A stretch of DNA of 64,000 nt from Synergistaceae bacterium (GCA_003446665.1 DMCT01000072.1:22114-86113); one strand, 5' to 3'. Shown: positions 1-8,272, numbered from the stretch's first letter. Numbers and translations are program-made. The notes: a model not told the origin generated them from the sequence alone.

Positions 1-830
1 TCGAACTGGCAGGGGGCGACCTCGTTATGCCGGGTCTTGAGCACCATCCCGAGGCTCAGCATCCTTTCACCAAGGTCTTCCATGAAGGAAAGTACCCTGG
101 GATGGATGGAACCGAAGTAGTGGTCTTCCATCTGCTGGCCCTTCGGAGGAGGGGATCCTATGAGAGTCCTTCCGCAATACGAAATGTCCGCACGCGCTTG
201 AGCCTTCTCTGCGTCGATAAGGAAGAATTCCTGTTCGGCTCCCATGGTTACACGGACAGTTCGTACATTTCTGTTACCGAAGAGTTTAAGGATTCGCAGG
301 GTCCTTTCTTCCACAGCTGAAAGGGCACGGAGAAGGGGGGTTTTCATGTCCAGGGGCGTTCCGTCGTTGCTTATGAAGACCGAGGGAATGCACAAGGTTC
401 CGCCCTTTTCACTGGGGATTACGAAGGCAGGGCTTGTAGGATCCCAGGCTGTGTAGCCCCTGGCCTCGAAGGTCGACCTCATTCCACCGGAGGGCAGTGA
501 CGAGGCATCAGGTTCGCTCTGGATCAGTTCCTCACCATTGAAGGATTCGATAGGCATTCCGTTTGCGTCGACAGTCAAAAAAGCCATATGTTTTTCGGCA
601 GTGAGCTCGGTGCGTGGGTGGAACCAGTGAGTATAATGAGTAGCACCTCTTGATATGGCCCATTCTTTCATTGCCGTGGCGACGATGTCGGCCGTCGCCA
701 GGTCTAGCTTTTCTCCGCCGGAAATGCTGTTTTTCAGCTTTTCATAGGTTTGTTTCGGAAGCCCTTCCCGCATGGCTCTTTCGCCAAACACGTTGGTTCC
801 GAATGTATCTGTGGGCCGTGTTCCGTTCAT
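1..830 (-). CDS. glnN: Glutamine synthetase type III, N-terminal part (runs off window)
   Basis: Encodes the first 276 residues of a type III glutamine synthetase, the large (about 700 residue) cytoplasmic form that makes glutamine from glutamate, ammonia and ATP. The visible part carries family signatures: THWFHPRT near residue 67, GYTAWDPTSP near 125, the metal-site segment GAEQEFFLID near 197, and EDHYFGSI near 235. The end shown (RHNEVAPCQFE) is still well upstream of the C-terminus, so the gene continues beyond base 1. The ATG at 830 has a GGGGGAG SD immediately upstream. It reads away from the GntR gene; a promoter and GTATAC-like boxes lie just upstream. Confidence 0.93.
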   Translation of the reverse strand, partial: MNGTRPTDTFGTNVFGERAMREGLPKQTYEKLKNSISGGEKLDLATADIVATAMKEWAISRGATHYTHWFHPRTELTAEKHMAFLTVDANGMPIESFNGEELIQSEPDASSLPSGGMRSTFEARGYTAWDPTSPAFVIPSEKGGTLCIPSVFISNDGTPLDMKTPLLRALSAVEERTLRILKLFGNRNVRTVRVTMGAEQEFFLIDAEKAQARADISYCGRTLIGSPPPKGQQMEDHYFGSIHPRVLSFMEDLGERMLSLGMVLKTRHNEVAPCQF

Positions 831-860
831 TTGGACTCCCCCCGTTTTGCATAATGACGT

Positions 861-889
861 AATATATCACATAAAAAGCGTGTATGCAA
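861..889 (-). promoter_or_regulatory. Predicted promoter of glnN with overlapping GTATGC box
   Basis: On the minus strand TTGCAT (889-884), a 17-bp spacer and TATATT (866-861) form a good sigma-70 type promoter about 30 bp before the glnN start. A GTATGC box (882-887) overlaps the -35 element and resembles the GTATAC boxes in front of the SDR operon, so the same GntR regulator could act here. The regulatory link is inference. Confidence 0.55.
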
Positions 890-950
890 GCAAAAAGGCG
901 ATCTAAAGGCTAATATTTGGTCCTGACGATGTCAAAAACAGAGGGAAAAG

Positions 951-960
951 CGTGTATACG
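951..960. promoter_or_regulatory. GTATAC box between glnN and the GntR gene
   Basis: A perfect GTATAC palindrome at 954-959 sits in the 169-bp gap between the glnN start and the GntR gene stop, upstream of the glnN promoter. It is the same hexamer that is repeated three times at 1774-1797. Probable binding half-site of the neighbouring GntR protein; no direct proof. Confidence 0.35.
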
Positions 961-999
961 CACCCATTTAGAATATGTTTACAGTTTTTTGACGTTTGC

Positions 1000-1647
1000 T
1001 CAGTGGTTTTTAAGCGCTTTACGAGAAAGGTTTATATGTGTGCGCATAAGTTTTTCAGCCAGGTCTGCGTTCTTTTCCCGGAGAGCTTCTAGTATCTGCC
1101 GGTGTTCGTCCAGGCTGGGGTTGGAGTCGAAATCGAAAAACGACTCGAAAAAAACCATGTAAACATAAACTCGTGAAAGGACGTTACCGATGAATTCGCA
1201 GAGCATGCGATTGCCGCTGGCTTCGGCGATAATCACATGGAAAGCTATATTTACGCGCAGGTAATTGTCCAGGTTCCTTTCGGCGAAAACCCTTTCTTCT
1301 TCGCGGATATTTTCCTCCAGTCTGTAAAGATCGGGTGGGGTTATCCTGGAAGAGGCTTTTCGGATGGCAAGGCATTCGAGGTATTCACGCAATTCGTAGG
1401 CATCCTCGATTTCCTCTTTTCCTGGAAGGACAAGACGTGCTCCGAAATTAGGGACAAAATCCACCAGGCCCTCGTTTGCAAGTTTTCTAAGGGCTTCCCT
1501 GACGGGTGTTCGGCTTACCTTGAAATCCCTGGCGAGGGCCGCTTCCGGCAGGCGCTGACCCGGCCGCAGCCTCTTCCCGAAAATGTTTTTTCGCAGCTGT
1601 TCGTAAACATATTCGGAAGCAGTAGAGAAATCGTCGGGCTTTCGCAA
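1000..1647 (-). CDS. GntR family (FCD/FadR subfamily) transcriptional regulator
   Basis: A 215-residue DNA-binding regulator of the FadR subfamily. Residues about 10-75 form the winged helix, with the recognition segment VSRTPVREALRKL, and residues about 85-205 form the all-helical FCD ligand domain. Histidines in FHVIIAEASGN, DEHRQIL and RTHINLS fit the FCD metal/carboxylate site. Start chosen as TTG at 1647, because AGGAGGGG lies 6 bases upstream; an ATG at 1686 in the same frame lacks an SD. It is transcribed divergently from the SDR/GcvP-like operon and is its likely regulator. FCD proteins typically sense small organic acids or amino acids; the ligand here is unknown. Confidence 0.93.
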   Translation of the reverse strand: MRKPDDFSTASEYVYEQLRKNIFGKRLRPGQRLPEAALARDFKVSRTPVREALRKLANEGLVDFVPNFGARLVLPGKEEIEDAYELREYLECLAIRKASSRITPPDLYRLEENIREEERVFAERNLDNYLRVNIAFHVIIAEASGNRMLCEFIGNVLSRVYVYMVFFESFFDFDSNPSLDEHRQILEALREKNADLAEKLMRTHINLSRKALKNH

Positions 1648-1684
1648 AATGTTCCCCTCCTGTAGTCGTCTTTTCCCTCGAGTC

Positions 1685-1713
1685 ATTGTAGTTGATAAAC
1701 CATTTCTGCAACA
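1685..1713 (-). promoter_or_regulatory. Possible promoter of the GntR regulator
   Basis: On the minus strand TGTTGC (1713-1708), a 17-bp gap and TACAAT (1690-1685) give a plausible promoter about 40 bp before the TTG start. It lies about 60 bp from the GTATAC boxes, so any autoregulation would not be by simple promoter overlap. Confidence 0.35.
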
Positions 1714-1771
1714 CGCGATATTAAACATATCTCGGAGGTTGACGGGATGTGGCTCATGGTGTAGAAACAAC

Positions 1772-1798
1772 TTGTATACGCAGTATACCATGTATACT
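1772..1798 (+). promoter_or_regulatory. Promoter of the SDR/GcvP-like operon with three phased GTATAC boxes
   Basis: Perfect GTATAC hexamers occur at 1774-1779, 1783-1788 and 1792-1797, exactly 9 bp apart. They overlap a probable core promoter: TTGTAT at 1772 and TATACT at 1793, a short 15-bp spacer. The operon's first start codon follows at 1823. The arrangement fits an operator for the divergent GntR regulator, with binding likely to block transcription. Binding is inferred from position and palindromy. Confidence 0.5.
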
Positions 1799-1822
1799 TT
1801 ATAAAAGTAAGGGGTGTTGAAG

Positions 1823-2569
1823 ATGTATGACGACCTGAAAGGGCGCAGGGTCATTGTAACCGGAGGGGCAAGCGGCATCGGTGAAGCCACGGTAAGACGT
1901 TTTCTCGCAGAAGGTTGCAGTGTTGCCGTTTTCGACAAGGACGAAAACGGACTGAAGAGATTGGCGTCTGAGAATCCCGGGATCGAACTGGTGTTCCCCG
2001 GAGATGTGAGCGAACCTGATGACGTGGAAAGGGTTTTTGAGGAAATCGACAGGCTCTTGGGTGGCCTGGACATCCTCGTTTCCAATGCAGGTATAAGCAT
2101 CCGAAAGCCTTTTACAGAGATATCGCAGGAGCAATGGCAGAAGGTAACAGGGGTAAATCTGGGTGGAATGTTTCTTTTTGCCAAGGCGGCTGTCAGACGG
2201 ATGAAAAAACAAAAGTATGGCGTAATCCTCATGACGGCCTCCACGAACGGTATGGAAGCCCATCCTCTTTATGCCGACTACAATGCCTCAAAGGCCGGCG
2301 TAATCCTCTTGACCAAAACGCTTGCCCTTGAATTTGCCCCTGAAATCAGAGTGAACTCTGTGAGTCCCGGCTATGTGCTCACGCCCATGCAAAAAGCTGA
2401 GTACACGGAAGAGATGCTCGAGGAGGTAAACAGCAAAATCCCCTTGAAAAGGCACGCAACGCCCGAAGAGATTGCATCTGTTTTCGCTTTTCTTGCTTCA
2501 TCGCAGGCTTCGTATATCACTGGCGCCAATATCCCAATCGACGGCGGTGAAACGGCCGGTATTGTTTGA
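1823..2569 (+). CDS. Short-chain dehydrogenase/reductase (SDR), first of two
   Basis: Classical cytoplasmic SDR of 248 residues. It has the cofactor motif TGGASGIG (13-20), acidic D38 at the end of strand 2 (favours NAD over NADP), SNAG near 87-90, catalytic S140, Y153 and K157 (YNASK), and SPGYV near 181. The substrate is probably a secondary alcohol or ketone but cannot be read from sequence. The ATG at 1823 is preferred, with AAGGGG about 8 bases upstream; GTG 1814 and TTG 1817 are also in frame. First gene of the operon that continues through a second SDR, a GcvPA/GcvPB-like pair and an NAD-kinase-like protein. Confidence 0.9.
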   Translation: MYDDLKGRRVIVTGGASGIGEATVRRFLAEGCSVAVFDKDENGLKRLASENPGIELVFPGDVSEPDDVERVFEEIDRLLGGLDILVSNAGISIRKPFTEISQEQWQKVTGVNLGGMFLFAKAAVRRMKKQKYGVILMTASTNGMEAHPLYADYNASKAGVILLTKTLALEFAPEIRVNSVSPGYVLTPMQKAEYTEEMLEEVNSKIPLKRHATPEEIASVFAFLASSQASYITGANIPIDGGETAGIV

Positions 2570-2595
2570 GGTTTATACGCGAAGGAGGAGTGTAA

Positions 2596-3363
2596 ATGAA
2601 ACATGAAGAGCTTTTCAGCCTGAAGGGCAAGGTTGCTGTAGTTACCGGGGCAGCTTCCGGAATCGGGAAAGGATGCGCCCGATTTCTTTCCGAAATGGGA
2701 GCCCAGGTGACACTTGTCGATATTTCCGAGGAAAAGGGCGAGTCCGCCGCTTTGGAAATCGGTCCGTCGGCGTTTTTTATCAGGTGCGACATTACTGATG
2801 AATCCTGCTGCGAGTCCATGGCCGCCACCGTTAAGGAGCGTTTCGACAGAGTCGACATACTGGTCAATTGCGCCGGCGTGATCAGAAGAAAGAGTGTTGT
2901 CGAGCTGACCGAAGAAGACTGGGACATAGTGCTTGATGTAGGCCTTAAAGGTGCTTTTCTAGTTTCCAAACACCTGATACCGATCATGGCTTCAGGCGGG
3001 GGAGGAAGCATAATAAATATAGGGTCAGGCTGGGGGATCAAAGGTGGCCCTAAAGCCGCAGCGTATTGCGCAGCCAAGGGCGGAATAACCAATCTGACCC
3101 GTGCAATGGCTATCGACCACGGTCCCCAGAATATCAGGGTAAATTGCGTTTCCCCAGGAGATACCGATACCCCGCTTTTAAGGGATGAGGCAAGGCAACT
3201 TGGGATAAAAGAGAATGAGTGGCTTGCAGAAAGCGCCGATCGCCCCCTGGCCAGACTCGGGCAGCCCCTGGATATCGCAATGGCCGTTTACTTTTTGGCG
3301 AGCGGCCTGTCCGCTTGGATAACCGGCGCGAATATCGTCGTAGACGGCGGCGGAACGGCCTGA
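2596..3363 (+). CDS. Short-chain dehydrogenase/reductase (SDR), second of two
   Basis: A 255-residue classical SDR with cofactor motif TGAASGIG (17-24), D42 favouring NAD, NCAG (91-94; the usual motif is NNAG), catalytic S144, Y157 and K161, and VSPGDTDTP near 186. It is related to, but clearly different from, the SDR just upstream, so the operon holds two dehydrogenases that may act on successive or stereochemically different intermediates. A strong GGAGGAG SD precedes the ATG at 2596, 26 bp after the preceding stop. The substrate is unknown. Confidence 0.9.
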   Translation: MKHEELFSLKGKVAVVTGAASGIGKGCARFLSEMGAQVTLVDISEEKGESAALEIGPSAFFIRCDITDESCCESMAATVKERFDRVDILVNCAGVIRRKSVVELTEEDWDIVLDVGLKGAFLVSKHLIPIMASGGGGSIINIGSGWGIKGGPKAAAYCAAKGGITNLTRAMAIDHGPQNIRVNCVSPGDTDTPLLRDEARQLGIKENEWLAESADRPLARLGQPLDIAMAVYFLASGLSAWITGANIVVDGGGTA

Positions 3364-3405
3364 CTGCAAAATCAGGCAAAAAAGCATATAAAAGGAGACT
3401 TTCCA

Positions 3406-4797
3406 ATGAAAAAAAAGAAGGTAGCTCATCCGTACATCCCGAACTCAGATCCGGATATCCAGCGGGAAATGCTGGAAGCCATCGGAGTTTCAAGCATGGA
3501 CGAATTCTATCAGTGCATTCCGGAACCTCTCCGCCTCAAACGGAAGCTGAATTTGCCCGAAGCGCTGGGAGCAGAATGGGACCTGAAAAGGCACGTAGAG
3601 GGCATGATGAAAAAAAACACTTCCTGCAGGGAATATCTCAGTTTCCTTGGCGGCGGGTGCTGGCAGCATCACGTTCCGGCAGTGTGTGATGAAATCAACA
3701 AAAGATCGGAGTTTTTGACGGCCTACGCGGGAGAACCTTATGAGGATCATGGCAGGTTTCAGGCCCTGTTCGAATATGCGAGCATGATGGCTGAACTCGT
3801 AGATATGGATGTGGTAAACATACCAACCTACGACGGTTCGCAGGCTGCGGCCACGTCATTGAGGATGGCATCACGCATAACGGGCAGAGACCGTGTGATC
3901 CTTGCGGCCAACTCGAATCCAGACAGAATAAGGGTGATCAAAAATTACTGCTACCCGGATATGGAAGTTATCCTGGCTGATTTCACAGGGGAGAGCGGAA
4001 CCGCGGACACCACGAGGCTCCAAAAATTAATAGGTAACGACATCGCGGCCGTATATCTCGAAAATCCGTCTTATTTTGGGACCATAGAGACAAGTGGCAA
4101 AAAGATAGCCTCAATGATCCATGAAGCGGGAGGACTCTTCGTCGTCTGCTGTGACCCATCGTCGCTCGGTGTAATTACACCGCCGCCACGTTATGGTGCG
4201 GATATAGTATGTGGAGACCTTCAGCCTTTAGGCATGCATATGTATTACGGAGGAGCCAGGGCCGGATTTATTGCAACAAGAGATGAAGAGAAATTCGTTT
4301 CCGAATACCCATCCCGGCTTTTCGGCCTTGCACCGACTACTCATGGGGAATGGGGTTTTGGCGATGTCGCCTGGGAGCGCACGTCCTTTGCAAAGAGGGA
4401 AAATGCAAAGGAATTTGTCGGGACTGCGGCGGCTCTCTGGGCCATAACAGCAGGTGTCTATCTCGCACTTATGGGGCCTTCGGGCATGCAGGAACTGGGC
4501 GAAGGCATTCTCAAGCGCAACGCCTATGCCAGGAAACGACTTTCAGCCATCTCCGGTATCAAGGTTCTTTTTGATAAGGGGTTCTTTTTCAAGGATTTTG
4601 CTCTCAACTTTGATGACACCGAGAAAACGGTGAAAGAAATCAACGCTTCACTCATGGAAGAGGGTATCTACGGTTGCATCGACCTTTCGGCCGAATATCC
4701 CACACTTGGGCAAAGCGGTCTTTTTGCGGTTACGGAGGTCCATTCTGCATGCGATATAGACAGGCTTGCTGTCGCTTTGGAAAAAATTCTGGGATAA
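3406..4797 (+). CDS. Glycine dehydrogenase subunit 1 (GcvPA)-like protein, divergent
   Basis: A 463-residue member of the GcvPA family (N-terminal half of the PLP-dependent P-protein). The N-terminus is typical: HPYIPNSDPDIQREMLEAIG, then LNLPEALG, YLSFLGGGCWQHHVPAV, and YDGSQAAA near 143. The family segment that normally reads like YQPEISQG is replaced by GEPYEDHG, and the usual REQHIRREKATSN stretch by TSFAKRENAKEF. So it belongs to the fold but probably not to a standard glycine decarboxylase. It pairs with the GcvPB-like gene directly downstream. No gcvT, gcvH or lpd is nearby. A different amino-acid substrate is inference. Confidence 0.8.
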   Translation: MKKKKVAHPYIPNSDPDIQREMLEAIGVSSMDEFYQCIPEPLRLKRKLNLPEALGAEWDLKRHVEGMMKKNTSCREYLSFLGGGCWQHHVPAVCDEINKRSEFLTAYAGEPYEDHGRFQALFEYASMMAELVDMDVVNIPTYDGSQAAATSLRMASRITGRDRVILAANSNPDRIRVIKNYCYPDMEVILADFTGESGTADTTRLQKLIGNDIAAVYLENPSYFGTIETSGKKIASMIHEAGGLFVVCCDPSSLGVITPPPRYGADIVCGDLQPLGMHMYYGGARAGFIATRDEEKFVSEYPSRLFGLAPTTHGEWGFGDVAWERTSFAKRENAKEFVGTAAALWAITAGVYLALMGPSGMQELGEGILKRNAYARKRLSAISGIKVLFDKGFFFKDFALNFDDTEKTVKEINASLMEEGIYGCIDLSAEYPTLGQSGLFAVTEVHSACDIDRLAVALEKILG

Positions 4798-4830
4798 CCA
4801 GCGAAGAAGTGTGAAGGGGAGCTGAAAAAA

Positions 4831-6414
4831 ATGGGAATGAACACCAGAGCCAAAATCAGGGATTTTCACCAGGCTCGATGGGATGAGCCGATCATATATG
4901 AGCTTTCCAGGCGGGGGGAGCGCGGTATCCTCGTACCCGATTTCGAAGAAAGTATCCAAGATTCGTGTATACCACAGGAAATGAGACGGAGCGAAGCCCC
5001 GAATCTCCCTGAAATGGCTCAGATGCGTGTCTTAAAACATTTCCTGAGGCTTTCCCAGGAAAACCTCGGAGCGGACCTGAACATAGATATAGGGCAGGGT
5101 ACTTGCACGATGAAATATAGTCCCAAAATAAACGATCAGCTGACCGCCGATCCGAAAGTCGCGGAACTTCACCCCCGCCAGGATGAATCTACTGTACAGG
5201 GGCTGTTAAAGATGGTCCATGAAACGGACCTCTTTCTCCGTGAAATTTCCGGAATGGACCGATTCACCTTCCATCCTGGTGGAGGCTCTCATGCTCTTTT
5301 TACTATTGCTTCAATAATCAGGAAATGGATCGACAACAAAGGTGAATCGGGCAAGAGGGACGAGATCATAACGACAATTTTTTCCCACCCCTCCAATGCA
5401 GCGGTGGGCAAGCTAAAAGGATTCAAGGTAATAACTATATATCCCGGAGAAGACGGCCGGCCTGACATAGAAGCATTGAAGGCCGCCGTTTCCGAGCGAA
5501 CCGCTGCCCTTTTGATAACCAACCCTGAGGACATCGGAATCTATAACTCGCTGATAAAGGAATTTACCGATATCGTCCACGAGGCGGGCGGCCTTTGCAG
5601 CTACGACCAGGCGAACCTGAACGGGATTATGGGTATTACACGCGCCAGGGAGGCAGGTTTTGATCTGTGCTTTTTCAACCTTCACAAAACCTTCTCTTCG
5701 CCTCACGGATGCGGCGGGCCGGGTTCCGGGGTTGTGGGCGTAAGGGAAGAACTGGCAAAGTTCCTTCCTGTGCCTCTTGTCTCTTATGACGAGGTTCGTA
5801 ACAGTTATTTCCTCGATTACGATGTGCCTTGCACGATAGGGAAGGTCAAGGATTTCTACGGAGTAATACCGGCGATCTTGAGAGCCTACGCATGGATCCG
5901 AAGCCTCGGGGCAGATGGGATAGTCGAGGCGGCAAAAGTCGCGGTGCTGAATAACAACTATGTCTTCAGGAGAATCCTTGGTATAAAGGGAGCCTCCGCT
6001 CCCTACGCCGAAGGCGAGTTGAGGATGGAGCAGGTCCGTTACAGCTGGGAACGTTTGACAAAAGAAACAGGTGTAACCACGGAGGATATACAAAGGCGCA
6101 TGTTTGATTTCGGTGTTCATTACTGGACAAGCCATGAGCCATGGATAATCCCGGAGCCTTTTACCATTGAGCCAACCGAGTCTTATTCGAAGGACGAACT
6201 GGACGAATATTTGGCAATTCTTGAGCACGTCGCAGGCGAGGCCTATTCGGACCCAGAAAAGGTTAAAGCCGCACCGCACCGAAGCACGATTCACCAAGTG
6301 GACCATGACTACATGGATGACCCATCCAGGTGGGCTATAACCTGGAGGTCCTACAGGAAAAAATATGACGGTTATTTCAAACCTAAAAAACGTGAGGTAA
6401 AACAGGAAGAATGA
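4831..6414 (+). CDS. Glycine dehydrogenase subunit 2 (GcvPB)-like protein, divergent
   Basis: A 527-residue GcvPB-family protein, the subunit that carries PLP in two-subunit P-proteins. It retains GTCTMKYSPKIN (90-101), the PLP lysine K286 in NLHKTFSSPHG, and GGPGSG (295-300). The canonical stretch around AHGTNPASA is here FSHPSNAAVGKLKGF, and the protein is somewhat longer than usual (about 480), with an unusual C-terminal extension ending in a Lys-rich tail. These changes near the substrate side suggest altered specificity. ATG 4831 follows GGGGAG; ATG 4837 is also possible. It overlaps the next gene by 4 bases, so the products are probably made together. Confidence 0.8.
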   Translation: MGMNTRAKIRDFHQARWDEPIIYELSRRGERGILVPDFEESIQDSCIPQEMRRSEAPNLPEMAQMRVLKHFLRLSQENLGADLNIDIGQGTCTMKYSPKINDQLTADPKVAELHPRQDESTVQGLLKMVHETDLFLREISGMDRFTFHPGGGSHALFTIASIIRKWIDNKGESGKRDEIITTIFSHPSNAAVGKLKGFKVITIYPGEDGRPDIEALKAAVSERTAALLITNPEDIGIYNSLIKEFTDIVHEAGGLCSYDQANLNGIMGITRAREAGFDLCFFNLHKTFSSPHGCGGPGSGVVGVREELAKFLPVPLVSYDEVRNSYFLDYDVPCTIGKVKDFYGVIPAILRAYAWIRSLGADGIVEAAKVAVLNNNYVFRRILGIKGASAPYAEGELRMEQVRYSWERLTKETGVTTEDIQRRMFDFGVHYWTSHEPWIIPEPFTIEPTESYSKDELDEYLAILEHVAGEAYSDPEKVKAAPHRSTIHQVDHDYMDDPSRWAITWRSYRKKYDGYFKPKKREVKQEE

Positions 6415-7532
6415 AAAGGCTGGGGCTCGTTGTAAACCCCATTGCAGGTATGGGCGGTTCCGTCGGGCTCAAGGGGACCGATGGTCGGGATACATATGAA
6501 GAGGCCTTGAGACGCGGTGCCGTTCCCCACGCTAATGAGAGGGCGCGCGAAGCTCTTGAAATCCTTCTGTCTCACAGGGATGAGATAGAAGTCCTTACGT
6601 GTCGTGTTTCCATGGGTGAACAAGCCGTTGCAGAAGCAGGGCTACCTTTCAGGATCATATACGATAGATTTCCGGGGACCCTTTCTACCGGGAAAAATAC
6701 GGAAGAAGCCGCAAGTCTGATGGCCCGAAGCGGCGTGGAGCTTTTGCTTTTTGCGGGTGGTGACGGCACGGCACGGGACATATGCAGGGCCGTAGGTACT
6801 GATATTCCGGCACTTGGAATACCAGCGGGGGTAAAGATACACTCCGGTGTTTTTGCTATAAATCCGGTAAAAGCTGGTGAAATAGCGAGAAACTTCCTTT
6901 TCGGGACCGGTCGGCCAAGGACGGTGGAAAAGGAAGTCATGGACATCGACGAGAACGCCTTCAGAAAAGATTGTCTCAGGTCCCGTCTTTTCGGCTACCT
7001 TGCAGTCCCACAGGATAAAAAAAGGGTCCAGGGGCCTAAAGCCGGATCTTCCCCGTCTGAAAGCCTTTCGCAACAGGCCGTCGCGGCTGAAGTGGTCGAA
7101 AGAATGAGCCCGGGAAAAACATATTTCCTGGGCCCTGGGACGACGATAAGGGAGATTGCAAGGCTCCTCGGAATCAGAAAAACCCTGCTCGGGGTAGATG
7201 CCGTTAAAGACGGGCGTCTTTTGGCTTCTGACCTGACCGAGAGGGAAATCCTTGAACTGGCGCAAAAAGAACGATGCGGGATAATTGTGAGCCCTATTGG
7301 AGGTCAGGGTCACATTTTCGGCAGAGGCAACCAACAGATAGGCTCGAGTGTGATAAAGATCGTCGGTAAGGAGAACATAATAGTGGCTGCTACTTCGCAG
7401 AAGATTGCTTCACTCGGGGGAAGGCCGCTTCTCGTGGATACCGGAGACTTGAAACTCGATATGATGCTGGCGGGCCCATGGCCGGTGGTTACGGGTTATC
7501 GCGAGACAAGCATGTACCCTGTTTCGTACTAG
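6411..7532 (+). CDS. ATP-NAD kinase family protein (COG3199/AcoX-like)
   Basis: A 373-residue protein with the NAD-kinase/diacylglycerol-kinase type nucleotide site GGDGT (116-120) and an N-terminal LGLVVNPIAGMGG. This group includes AcoX of acetoin operons and is usually linked to catabolic dehydrogenase clusters; its biochemical role is poorly defined. Here it is the last gene of the SDR/GcvP-like operon, with its ATG overlapping the preceding stop (ATGA at 6411). It could phosphorylate NAD or a pathway intermediate; neither can be decided from sequence. A strong terminator follows. Confidence 0.85.
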   Translation: MKRLGLVVNPIAGMGGSVGLKGTDGRDTYEEALRRGAVPHANERAREALEILLSHRDEIEVLTCRVSMGEQAVAEAGLPFRIIYDRFPGTLSTGKNTEEAASLMARSGVELLLFAGGDGTARDICRAVGTDIPALGIPAGVKIHSGVFAINPVKAGEIARNFLFGTGRPRTVEKEVMDIDENAFRKDCLRSRLFGYLAVPQDKKRVQGPKAGSSPSESLSQQAVAAEVVERMSPGKTYFLGPGTTIREIARLLGIRKTLLGVDAVKDGRLLASDLTEREILELAQKERCGIIVSPIGGQGHIFGRGNQQIGSSVIKIVGKENIIVAATSQKIASLGGRPLLVDTGDLKLDMMLAGPWPVVTGYRETSMYPVSY

Positions 7533-7546
7533 TCAGCCTCGGTCGT

Positions 7547-7584
7547 CAAAGAGGCCGGGGGCATATTCGCTCCCGGCCTCTTTG
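7547..7584 (+). terminator. Terminator closing the SDR/GcvP-like operon
   Basis: A 13-bp stem (CAAAGAGGCCGGG with CCCGGCCTCTTTG) with a 12-base loop, starting 15 bases after the operon stop. The 3' arm ends in TTTG rather than a long U-tract. It could also serve the convergent minus-strand gene, whose stop is at 7718. Confidence 0.75.
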
Positions 7585-7717
7585 GGAAAAGACGCGAAAA
7601 CTTGCTTTTGAGCTGGTTTGCCGGTATTCCGCTTTGTTTTGTCCTGGCCGATAAAGCCACGTTTTGAAGGAGCTTTTTAAAGCGGTTATTTCCGGATTGA
7701 TCGGCTCTTTAGTCGTG

Positions 7718-8272
7718 TTATTTGGCGCAATCTTTTCCGAGCTCTCTGGCCTGGGCTGGCCAACCGGTGTTTTCGACATCATCGGGCCCGTAAACTCCTG
7801 ATGCGCGTACGCCGCCCAGAATTCGCATTCCCAAAAGACCTGCCGATTTTTCAAGGGCAAAATCCATTCCATTGAAGACATCCCTGGTTACGTCGCCTGC
7901 TGCCGCGATAAGGACACATCCCTTGTTTTTGAGCGTTTTCGGTGCCTTGTCCGAACAATAGGGCAAGAGCCTGTCCCAGAGGGGCTTTATCTGGGCGCTC
8001 CAGGCATACCAATAGACAGGTGAGCAAAAAACCAGTACCTCGGCGTCATCTATGGCTTTGTAGGCTTCATACATGTCGTCTTCAATTACGCAGGGTTTAC
8101 CTGTTTCCCAACATTTACGGCAGTCCACGCATGGTTTTATCGATTTTTCGGAGAGTCTGAAAAAATCTACCTCGGCCCCGTTTTCTCGTGCCCCTTCTGC
8201 GAAGGCTTTGGCGAGCTTTTCAGTGTTTCCGTTTTTTCTGGGGCTTCCAAGGAAAACCAGTATTTTTTTCAT
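7718..8272 (-). CDS. Flavodoxin family protein / NADPH-dependent FMN reductase-like
   Basis: A 184-residue flavodoxin-fold protein. The N-terminal FMN phosphate loop is GSPRKNGNTEKLA (9-21), a cysteine cluster PCVDCRKCWETGKPC lies near 47-61, and FCSPVYWYAWSAQIK marks the flavin ring site. The cysteine-rich segment is common in the multimeric iron-sulfur flavoproteins and related FMN reductases of anaerobes. Probable role: cytoplasmic electron transfer or reduction of quinone-like or disulfide substrates. Its ATG overlaps the stop of the upstream lyase gene by 4 bases, so the two are co-transcribed. Confidence 0.88.
   Translation of the reverse strand: MKKILVFLGSPRKNGNTEKLAKAFAEGARENGAEVDFFRLSEKSIKPCVDCRKCWETGKPCVIEDDMYEAYKAIDDAEVLVFCSPVYWYAWSAQIKPLWDRLLPYCSDKAPKTLKNKGCVLIAAAGDVTRDVFNGMDFALEKSAGLLGMRILGGVRASGVYGPDDVENTGWPAQARELGKDCAK

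Noticed and set aside
1000-2244. A 414-residue reading of the GntR gene starting at 2244
   Set aside because: The first about 200 codons are antisense to the SDR gene and do not resemble any domain; the TTG at 1647 has a proper SD.
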